NCBI GenBank assembly: GCA_900557435.1
Contig: USSH01000137.1
Span: 1 to 6,900, forward strand
DNA length: 6,900 nt
Reading direction: 5' to 3'
DNA from: an uncultured Coprococcus sp.
Lineage (GTDB): Bacteria > Bacillota > Clostridia > Lachnospirales > Lachnospiraceae
Shown: positions 1-5,262 of the stretch, in pieces
Layout of the letters: each line of letters starts with the position of its first letter
Position numbering within the stretch: position 1 is the first letter of the stretch
Translations under genes and position numbers: made by a program
The notes under the pieces: model-generated
Database searches by the model: none
What the model saw: only the letters and a program-made list of their open reading frames with translations
What the model was told of the DNA's origin: nothing

Positions 1-2
1 CA

Positions 3-1157
3 TGTATGTATATACGGATGTATATGTTATTAACGCTTATTACATTGATGTTTACTTATTGTAATTTATTAATATATCAAAACGGTATAACTGTAAAGAA
101 ATTACTAATACTTTTTATATTAGCATTTATAGGAGCTATGACACATTATTATTTTGTTGTTTTATTATTTTGGGAAGTATTGTGGCTTATTGCGTTTTCA
201 TACAGAAGTAAAAAGTTTAAAATCTCAGAAATAATTAGATATATTATAAGTAATTTTACAGGTGTTGGTTTGATGCTTATTGTATATCCATATGCAATAG
301 AACAGGCAACGGGATCAGAGACGAATAATGTTGGTAATGAAGTTGTAAGAAATCTGTTCAATCTAAAATTATGGATAAAGCAGTTAATATGCTTGTCAGC
401 CGATGTAGTGAGTCATTTAACAGCAAGTAAAGCACTTTCAATAATTTGTGTTGGAATTATTTTAGTTTTACTGTTTGCTTATTTGGTAGATAAGAGAATT
501 AGAAAAAACGATGATAGTATATTGTTTTTATTAGTATCGGTACTTTGTGTGTTTGTTTCAATTACATATATTGGTGGAGAATATGTTTATGAGAGATACA
601 TATATAATATAATACCGCTAATAGTAATTGTAATATTTGGCATTGTTGATAGTGTTGCTCTTTGTATTAACAAGTATGCCACAGAAATTGGTAAAACGTT
701 AATGAAGGCTGTAAGTTACATGATATTGCTGGCGGTGCTGTCTAATACTATATGCGGTATTATGTTAAATAATTTTGAATATTCATATATTCAAAAAGAA
801 AGATTTGATAAAATGGTTATAAATACTGATGCAGATACATTATTGGTTGTTACGGATGAAAACAATACATCAGTAGTCCCAACGAGTAACATAATGATAT
901 TAAGAAAAATTAATAACGTATATATGCAATCATGGGAGTACATTAATGAGAATAAGATTTTTAATGATTGCGTTAAAAATGGAAGTAACTTTTTATTGTA
1001 TATTACAACAGATGATTATTGGGTAAATGGGTATGATAGCAATGAAATACTGAAATCATTATCAGAATCTTGTGATGTAAATATTACAAAAATCTGTGAT
1101 TATGATTTTGGAATCTATTATCTTGTTAATCCGAAGATAAGTTCTGAGATATATTAG
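3..1157 (+). CDS. Polytopic membrane protein, probable GT-C-type glycosyltransferase (5' end outside window)
   Basis: The frame is open to the left edge, so the gene is truncated at its 5' end. The first internal Met is at position 6, with no ribosome site ahead of it inside the window. Numbered from that Met, the 383 visible residues show about six or seven hydrophobic segments (near 6-24, 32-64, 79-97, 143-162, 172-190, 198-222, 235-255), then a soluble tail of about 125 residues. An R-M-Y motif at 4-6 followed by hydrophobic helices, a G-A-M-T-H-Y-Y stretch near 43-49, and E-R-Y-I-Y before a Pro-containing helix near 196-204 resemble lipid-linked-sugar GT-C enzymes (PMT_2/ArnT-like) and related polysaccharide-cluster proteins. 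If so, the catalytic acidic loop lies in the missing N-terminus. It would act in the cytoplasmic membrane, moving sugars from a polyprenyl carrier. The first 60 bases have 15 G/C (25%), far below the genes to the right. The membrane protein call is firm; the glycosyltransferase call is tentative, with an O-antigen/EpsG-type polymerase as the alternative. Confidence 0.6.
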   Translation, partial: CMYIRMYMLLTLITLMFTYCNLLIYQNGITVKKLLILFILAFIGAMTHYYFVVLLFWEVLWLIAFSYRSKKFKISEIIRYIISNFTGVGLMLIVYPYAIEQATGSETNNVGNEVVRNLFNLKLWIKQLICLSADVVSHLTASKALSIICVGIILVLLFAYLVDKRIRKNDDSILFLLVSVLCVFVSITYIGGEYVYERYIYNIIPLIVIVIFGIVDSVALCINKYATEIGKTLMKAVSYMILLAVLSNTICGIMLNNFEYSYIQKERFDKMVINTDADTLLVVTDENNTSVVPTSNIMILRKINNVYMQSWEYINENKIFNDCVKNGSNFLLYITTDDYWVNGYDSNEILKSLSESCDVNITKICDYDFGIYYLVNPKISSEIY

Positions 1158-1173
1158 ATGCGGATGATGTTAA

Positions 1174-1219
1174 TTGAGCAAAGGTAGCATAATAGGGGAC
1201 AGTAAATTCTGCCGCTCAA
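1174..1219. terminator. Weak hairpin between convergent genes, possible bidirectional terminator
   Basis: TTGAGC at 1174-1179 pairs perfectly with GCTCAA at 1214-1219. After a 3-nt bulge (AAA), GGTAG at 1183-1187 pairs with CTGCC at 1209-1213 with one G-T wobble. The loop is about 21 nt. It sits in the 77-bp gap between the + strand membrane gene and the end of the minus-strand LysR gene, where a shared terminator would be expected. There is no good T-run on either side, so an intrinsic terminator is only a possibility. Confidence 0.3.
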
Positions 1220-1234
1220 GAACATTAAGATTCT

Positions 1235-2245
1235 TCACACCCCCACCCACTCCATAAACTTCCTCATAGCTGTGCTCTGGTTCTTTACACCTGAGTAAGC
1301 GAACCCGACAGTTCTGCTCGGAATTGGGGTGTTAAGGGGCAGTTCTGTTATGACACCGGAGGCGAACTGTTCGTGGGCGAATTCGCGCACCACGCTGGCA
1401 ACGCCCATTCCTATGGCGGCGAAGTCGATGAGGAGATCCATATTGTTGATCTCAAGTATCTGGCTGCAGCTGATGCCCTGTGAGCGGAGGTATTCATCTA
1501 CGTGGGTTCGGGTTACATTTGCCTCCTCAAGAACCATTAGGTTCGAATTTTCAAGGATATCTATAGTAGAGATGGCGGACGGATGTCTGTCATCTCTATT
1601 TTTGTCCGTGGAGTCCTTCATTCCAAGCAGAGGGATTATATTGCCCTTGATGTTGCCGCGCAGAGTATTTGTGAAATCTGTATATTCCCTGTCTATTGTT
1701 CGCTCATAGTAATTGCCAAGATATTCCGGACTTGCCACGAACACATCGTGTATTTCGCGGATAGGGGAGTAGACGATCCCCTTTGGGAGTTCAGTACTGC
1801 AGATGAGACCAATATCTATGTCTTCATTTTTCAGCAGCTTGATGGTGTTCACGGTGGAGTGGCAGTCTATGCTGAACTTGATATTTGGATTTTCCCGGAT
1901 AAAATCCTTCAGATATGCAAGGAGAATATGTTTGCACAGAGAGGTGCTGACACCGATCCTTATATGTCCGATTCCGAGATCTTTGTAATTTTTCAGATTT
2001 TCTTCGCCCATATTCAGGGCGTCAAATGCTCTGTCCACATATTCATAGAGAACCTGTCCTTCCTCGGTCAGGGCGACACCTCTAGAACTTCTGCTGAAAA
2101 GTGCAGCACCCAGTTCTGATTCCAGTTTTGATATAGATTTGCTTATGGCTGGCTGGCTTATGTACAGCTGGTTTGCAGCTTTGCTTATGTTGCCGGTTTT
2201 TGCCACCGTGTAGAATATGACATAGTTGTTTAGATTCGCTATCAT
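1235..2245 (-). CDS. LysR-type transcriptional regulator, divergent from leuC
   Basis: The 336-residue protein has a typical LysR-family N-terminus. A winged helix-turn-helix spans about residues 5-62, with the recognition region A-A-N-Q-L-Y-I-S-Q-P-A-I-S-K at 23-36 and the wing plus linker S-R-G-V-A-L-T-E-E-G at 54-63. The periplasmic-binding-protein-like effector domain starts near 93 (H-I-R-I-G-V-S). The start is supported by AGAAAGG (2253-2259 read on the minus strand), 7 nt before the ATG. The protein is longer than the usual ~300 residues; the extra length seems to lie at about 182-226, a polar stretch between the strand ending V-A-S-P-E-Y-L-G and the later I-L-E-N-S-N-L-M-V-L-E-E segment. 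Because it is divergently arranged with leuC and the shared gap contains LysR-type sites, the likely role is to control the leu operon in response to a pathway metabolite. 2-Isopropylmalate is the known effector of LeuO/LeuB-type clostridial and bacillar regulators only by analogy. No convincing promoter of its own is seen. Family is certain; target and effector are inferred. Confidence 0.94.
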   Translation of the reverse strand: MIANLNNYVIFYTVAKTGNISKAANQLYISQPAISKSISKLESELGAALFSRSSRGVALTEEGQVLYEYVDRAFDALNMGEENLKNYKDLGIGHIRIGVSTSLCKHILLAYLKDFIRENPNIKFSIDCHSTVNTIKLLKNEDIDIGLICSTELPKGIVYSPIREIHDVFVASPEYLGNYYERTIDREYTDFTNTLRGNIKGNIIPLLGMKDSTDKNRDDRHPSAISTIDILENSNLMVLEEANVTRTHVDEYLRSQGISCSQILEINNMDLLIDFAAIGMGVASVVREFAHEQFASGVITELPLNTPIPSRTVGFAYSGVKNQSTAMRKFMEWVGV

Positions 2246-2328
2246 GAGGATTCCTTTCTGTTCAATGTGAGGATGCAGCAGAGCGTATTATTTTCTGCCG
2301 TACATTTTTGAAACGTGATACAAATAGC

Positions 2329-2345
2329 TATAACTGTAAGTTATA
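2329..2345. promoter_or_regulatory. Candidate LysR-family recognition site (17-bp perfect dyad)
   Basis: TATAACTGTAAGTTATA is a 7-bp perfect inverted repeat with a 3-nt centre. It contains the LysR-family signature T-N11-A (T at 2331, A at 2343). Its centre at 2337 is 65 bp upstream of the start site predicted from the downstream -10 element (about 2402), the standard place for a LysR primary recognition site. It is 92 bp upstream of the LysR start codon, which also suits autoregulation. Confidence 0.6.
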
Positions 2346-2361
2346 AAGGCTATTCTTTTTA

Positions 2362-2376
2362 TATATTGTAATTATA
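2362..2376. promoter_or_regulatory. Candidate LysR-family activation half-site overlapping -35
   Basis: TATATTGTAATTATA is an imperfect copy of the upstream dyad, sharing the TGTAA and TTATA blocks but two bases shorter. Its centre (2369) lies 32 bp, about three helical turns, from the perfect dyad centre and at about -33 from the predicted start. It overlaps the -35 hexamer. This matches the recognition-plus-activation site arrangement known for LysR regulators, but the region is AT-rich, so chance similarity is possible. Confidence 0.4.
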
Positions 2377-2395
2377 CCTTGATGAGTGATATTAT
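2366..2395 (+). promoter_or_regulatory. Predicted sigma-A promoter of the leu operon
   Basis: A -35 element TTGTAA (2366-2371; 4 of 6 consensus bases) is separated by 18 bp from a -10 element TATTAT (2390-2395; 5 of 6). Transcription would start near 2402, giving a leader of about 36 nt before leuC. The imperfect -35 fits an activator-dependent promoter. The -10 lies inside an 11-bp palindrome, TGATATTATCA (2387-2397), itself within a CTTGAT/ATCAAG inverted repeat (2378-2399). Confidence 0.5.
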
Positions 2396-2437
2396 CAAGA
2401 GTAAGTTTAGAGGATCAATGATAGGAGGACTATAAAT

Positions 2438-3703
2438 ATGGGTATGACCATGACTCAGAAGATTTTAGCTGCTCATGCAGGACTGCCATCGGTTGAAGCA
2501 GGACAGCTTATCGAGGCAGATTTGGATTTAGTATTAGGAAACGACGTAACAACTCCAGTCGCAATTCACGAGATGGAGAAGTTCAACAAGAAGGAAGTGT
2601 TTGACAAGAAGAAGATAGCTCTTGTCATGGATCACTTCACACCAAACAAGGATATCAAGAGTGCAGAGCACTGTAAGTGTGTAAGACAGTTCTCAGCGGC
2701 AAATGAGATCGAGAACTATTTTGACGTTGGAGCAATGGGTATCGAGCATGCGCTCCTTCCAGAGAAAGGACTTATCGTGGCAGGAGATACATGTATCGGT
2801 GCAGACTCACATACATGTACATACGGAGCACTCGGAGCATTCTCAACAGGTGTCGGAAGTACAGATATGGCAGCAGGAATGGTGACAGGCAAGGCCTGGT
2901 TCAAGGTTCCATCAGCCATCAAGTTCAACATCGTTGGCGAGAAAGCAAAGTGGATTAGCGGTAAGGATGTCATCCTTCACATCATCGGTATGATCGGTGT
3001 TGACGGTGCACTTTATAAGTCTATGGAGTTCGTTGGGGAGGGTATCAAGAACCTTACAATGGACGACAGATTTACAATTGCAAACATGGCTATCGAGGCT
3101 GGTGCCAAGAATGGCATATTCCCTGTAGATGAGCTTACAGAGGAGTACATGAAGGAGCATAGCACAAAGTCATATACAAAGTATGAGGCAGATGAGGACG
3201 CTGTGTACGATGCAGAGTATACCATCGATCTTTCACAGCTTAAGCCTACAGTTGCTTTCCCACATCTTCCAGAGAACACAAAGACTATCGATGAGGTTGG
3301 AGACATCAAGATTGATCAGGTAGTCATCGGTTCATGTACAAATGGACGTATCTCAGATATGAGAATTGCAGCAGATATCATCAAGGGAAGAAAGGTTGCT
3401 GACGGTGTCAGAGTTATCGTCATCCCTGGAACACAGGATATCTATCTTCAGTGTATTGAGGAAGGTCTTATGACTATATTTGTCAAGGCCGGAGCAGTGG
3501 TTTCAACTCCTACATGCGGACCATGTCTCGGAGGACATATGGGTGTTATGGCAGCAGGAGAGAGAGCAGTATCCACAACAAACCGTAACTTTGTAGGACG
3601 TATGGGTCATGTAGACTCAGAGGTATATCTTGCCAGTCCGGCAGTGGCAGCAGCTTCAGCCATAACAGGTAAGATCAGCAGTCCTGACGAACTCGGTCAG
3701 TAA
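2438..3703 (+). CDS. leuC: 3-isopropylmalate dehydratase, large subunit
   Basis: This is the [4Fe-4S] subunit of isopropylmalate isomerase, a cytoplasmic aconitase-family enzyme that, with LeuD, converts 2-isopropylmalate to 3-isopropylmalate in leucine synthesis. The 421-residue length marks the short clostridial/archaeal class, whereas enterobacterial LeuC is about 466. Visible landmarks are D-H-F-T-P at 65-69, G-A-D-S-H-T at 121-126, I-G-S-C-T-N-G-R with cluster ligand Cys300, and P-T-C-G-P-C-L-G-G with cluster ligands Cys360 and Cys363. All three ligands are intact, so the enzyme looks functional. AGGAGG at 2423-2428 lies 9 nt before the ATG at 2438; in-frame ATGs at 2444 and 2450 are too far from it. 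The gene ends with tandem stops (TAATAA). This class is shared with homoaconitase and citramalate isomerases, but adjacent leuD and leuB favour leucine synthesis; a dual role in citramalate-derived isoleucine synthesis cannot be excluded. It is the first gene of the operon. Confidence 0.97.
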   Translation: MGMTMTQKILAAHAGLPSVEAGQLIEADLDLVLGNDVTTPVAIHEMEKFNKKEVFDKKKIALVMDHFTPNKDIKSAEHCKCVRQFSAANEIENYFDVGAMGIEHALLPEKGLIVAGDTCIGADSHTCTYGALGAFSTGVGSTDMAAGMVTGKAWFKVPSAIKFNIVGEKAKWISGKDVILHIIGMIGVDGALYKSMEFVGEGIKNLTMDDRFTIANMAIEAGAKNGIFPVDELTEEYMKEHSTKSYTKYEADEDAVYDAEYTIDLSQLKPTVAFPHLPENTKTIDEVGDIKIDQVVIGSCTNGRISDMRIAADIIKGRKVADGVRVIVIPGTQDIYLQCIEEGLMTIFVKAGAVVSTPTCGPCLGGHMGVMAAGERAVSTTNRNFVGRMGHVDSEVYLASPAVAAASAITGKISSPDELGQ

Positions 3704-3724
3704 TAAGAAAATCGTAGAATATGA

Positions 3725-3786
3725 AGAAGTTTGCTAAGTATGCAAAAGTACCCAAAATGTCATGTTGCATGATTTAGAAAACTTCT
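3725..3786 (+). other. Long imperfect hairpin in the leuC-leuD spacer
   Basis: In the 105-bp gap, AGAAGTTT (3725-3732) pairs perfectly with AAACTTCT (3779-3786). The stem continues after one G/A mismatch with CTAA (3734-3737) and TTAG (3774-3777), then a G-T wobble, a T-A pair and a bulged G, then ATGCAA (3740-3745) with TTGCAT (3765-3770). That is about 20 base pairs closing a 19-nt loop (3746-3764). A small alternative hairpin, TCATG-TTG-CATGA (3760-3772), would compete with the inner stem. There is no T-run, so it is not an intrinsic terminator. It ends 8 nt before the leuD ribosome site, so it could act in mRNA processing, stability or leuD translation. Confidence 0.55.
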
Positions 3787-3808
3787 GTAGAGATAAAGGA
3801 GATAGACT

Positions 3809-4297
3809 ATGAAAGCACATGGAACAGTACACAAATATGGTGACAACGTAGATACAGATGTAATCATCCCTGCAAGATATCTGAATTCATCAGATCCTGC
3901 AGAGCTTGCAAAGAGCTGTATGGAAGATATAGATAAGGATTTCGTTAAGCGAGTTAAGCCTGGCGATATCATGGTGGCAAGAAAGAACTTTGGCTGTGGA
4001 TCGTCAAGAGAGCACGCACCTATAGCTATCAAGGCATCAGGAATCAGCTGTGTAATTGCAGAGACATTTGCCAGAATCTTTTATAGAAATGCCATAAACA
4101 TCGGACTCCCTATCATCGAGTGCCCAGAGGCAGCAGAGGCTATTCAGGCAGGCGATGATGTAGAGATCGACTTCGACAGTGGTATGATCTATGACAGAAC
4201 CCAGGGAACAGAGTTCAAGGGTCAGGCGTTCCCTCCGTTCATGCAGGAGATCATTAAGAGTGAGGGACTCATAAACTATATAAATAGCAAGAATTAG
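3809..4297 (+). CDS. leuD: 3-isopropylmalate dehydratase, small subunit
   Basis: This 162-residue swivel-domain subunit pairs with LeuC to form isopropylmalate isomerase. The N-terminal [15 protein letters not shown] (11-25) and the substrate-binding loop [12 protein letters not shown] (60-71) are hallmarks, followed by [15 protein letters not shown] (87-101). The length matches the short LeuD class that accompanies ~420-residue LeuC; enterobacterial LeuD is about 200. AAAGGAG (3795-3801) stands 7 nt before the ATG. The gene is 105 bp after leuC, a rather wide gap for two subunits of one enzyme, filled by a long hairpin. Only 26 bp separate its stop from the preferred start of the next gene. 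Confidence 0.97.
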   Translation: MKAHGTVHKYGDNVDTDVIIPARYLNSSDPAELAKSCMEDIDKDFVKRVKPGDIMVARKNFGCGSSREHAPIAIKASGISCVIAETFARIFYRNAINIGLPIIECPEAAEAIQAGDDVEIDFDSGMIYDRTQGTEFKGQAFPPFMQEIIKSEGLINYINSKN

Positions 4298-4305
4298 TAT
4301 TATTC

Positions 4306-4314
4306 AGAGGGGAG
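4306..4314 (+). promoter_or_regulatory. Ribosome binding site that sets the start of the zinc-ribbon gene
   Basis: AGAGGGGAG directly abuts the ATG at 4315, leaving no spacer, but stands 9 nt from the in-frame ATG at 4324. The spacing favours 4324, which also begins the protein with M-R-C-x-x-C-G, the usual opening of this zinc-ribbon class. The three extra residues from 4315 are therefore probably not translated. Confidence 0.7.
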
Positions 4315-4323
4315 ATGATACAA

Positions 4324-5220
4324 ATGAGATGTGTTAATTGTGGAACAGAGTTTGCTGACGGATCAGCACAGTGTCCTGTATGTGGAGCTTCAGCGGCAGG
4401 ACAACAGGCACAGCAATCATACGGCGGACAGTATCAGCAAAATATGCAGCAACCGTATGGCAGTCAGTATCAGCAGAACATGCAGCAACCATATGGTGGG
4501 CAGTATCAGCAGAACGCGCAGCAGCCATACGGCAGTCAGTATCAGCAGAACGCGCAGCAGCCATACGGCGAACAGTATCAGCAGAACATGCAGCAGCCAT
4601 ACGGCGGGCAGTATCAGCAGAACGCGCAGCAGCCATACGGCGAACAGTATCAGCAGAACGCGCAGCAGCCATACGGCGAACAGTATCAGCAGAATGTGCA
4701 GCAGCCATACGGCGGGCAGTATCAGCAAAACATGCAGCAGTCATATGGTGGCCCGTCCCAGCAGAATAAACAGCAGGTAAATAACCCGGGAATTGGAATG
4801 GGATGGTTTAAGTTCGTCATATATTTCCAATTGTTTGCAAATGCTTTTGTAAATATAATAAATGGAGTAGCTTACCTTACGGGACGGCTGTATTTGGGAA
4901 AAAAAGATTTGGTATATGCTTTTTATCCGTCATTAAGGATATTTGATGTGTGCTTAGGAATAGGGTATTTGCTTATTGCCGGATATGCGATATATACTCG
5001 TATGATGTTGGCAAAATATAAAAAGACAGGACCTTTGAACCTGTATATTTGTATGGGATTAAATATCTTAATGGGAGTTCTGAGTTATGCTGTCGCGTCG
5101 GCATTTGCAGGAACGGGAATGATGGCAGAAGCAGTAACAAGAAGCATGATTCCATCTATAGCTTTACTGGTTTGGGATGTCACATACTTTAATAAGAGAA
5201 AACATTTATTTGTAAACTAG
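4324..5220 (+). CDS. Zinc-ribbon, Q/Y/G/N-repeat, four-helix membrane protein of unknown function
   Basis: No known function is recognised. From the preferred ATG at 4324 the protein has 298 residues (301 from the ATG at 4315). Residues 1-21 form a zinc ribbon with ligands Cys3, Cys6, Cys17 and Cys20 (CxxC-10-CxxC). Residues 30-149 are ten tandem 12-residue units with consensus QQPYG(G/S/E)QYQQN(M/A/V), low in charge and rich in Gln, Tyr, Gly and Asn; the last unit is degenerate. Residues 161-289 contain four hydrophobic segments (about 161-187, 206-230, 238-262, 275-289). Positive residues after the second (K-Y-K-K) and fourth (N-K-R-K-H) suggest that both termini are cytoplasmic, placing the ribbon and repeats inside the cell. 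Zinc-ribbon membrane proteins ending in a Y-F-x-K-R-K-H-L-F tail are common in Lachnospiraceae. The gene is set between leuD (26 bp) and leuB (42 bp) without visible terminators or a promoter, so it should be co-transcribed. The membrane part is AT-rich (16 of 60 G/C at 4801-4860) and the repeats GC-richer (19 of 36 in one unit), hinting at mosaic origin. Confidence 0.88.
   Translation: MRCVNCGTEFADGSAQCPVCGASAAGQQAQQSYGGQYQQNMQQPYGSQYQQNMQQPYGGQYQQNAQQPYGSQYQQNAQQPYGEQYQQNMQQPYGGQYQQNAQQPYGEQYQQNAQQPYGEQYQQNVQQPYGGQYQQNMQQSYGGPSQQNKQQVNNPGIGMGWFKFVIYFQLFANAFVNIINGVAYLTGRLYLGKKDLVYAFYPSLRIFDVCLGIGYLLIAGYAIYTRMMLAKYKKTGPLNLYICMGLNILMGVLSYAVASAFAGTGMMAEAVTRSMIPSIALLVWDVTYFNKRKHLFVN
4411..4770 (+). 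repeat. Ten tandem 36-bp coding repeats
   Basis: Ten in-frame 36-bp units start at 4411 and every 36 bases to 4735. Units 4-9 share an identical 15-base opening, CAGCAGCCATACGGC; units 1-3 use CAA, TCA/CCG or TAT variants, and unit 10 departs most (G-P-S-Q-Q-N-K). Nearly all change is in codon 6 (GGA, AGT, GGG, GAA, GGC) and codon 12 (ATG, GCG, GTG, AAA). Identical synonymous codons in the middle with diverged edges indicate recent expansion or conversion by slippage or recombination. Copy number probably varies between strains. Confidence 0.95.
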
Positions 5221-5262
5221 TATACATGAAACTGAAAATATAATGAAAGAAGGAATAAGAAA

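Noticed and set aside
1329..2119. Plus-strand open frames inside the LysR gene
   Set aside because: They are antisense shadows of a clear LysR-family protein, with no ribosome sites or recognisable domains.
2402..2437. T-box or leucine-rich leader attenuator ahead of leuC
   Set aside because: The predicted leader is only about 36 nt, with no T-box sequence, no terminator/antiterminator pair and no run of Leu codons.
2716..3309. Minus-strand open frames inside leuC
   Set aside because: These are antisense shadows of leuC, whose motifs and codon pattern are continuous across the region.
4315..4317. ATG at 4315 as the start of the zinc-ribbon gene
   Set aside because: The Shine-Dalgarno sequence directly abuts it. 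The in-frame ATG at 4324 has proper 9-nt spacing and gives the usual M-R-C-x-x-C opening.
4331..4780. Long open frames in other phases on both strands across the repeat array, giving Ser/Arg/His-rich or Ala/Arg-rich repeats
   Set aside because: A 36-bp repeat is a multiple of three, so a unit without a stop in a given frame keeps that frame open through the whole array. The true frame has the ribosome site, zinc ribbon and membrane domain; the others have none.
5239..5244. Perfect TATAAT just before leuB, a possible internal promoter
   Set aside because: There is no -35 element at 16-19 bp (the nearest TTGTAA is 23 bp away), and a start near 5251 would cut into the leuB ribosome site at 5248-5254.
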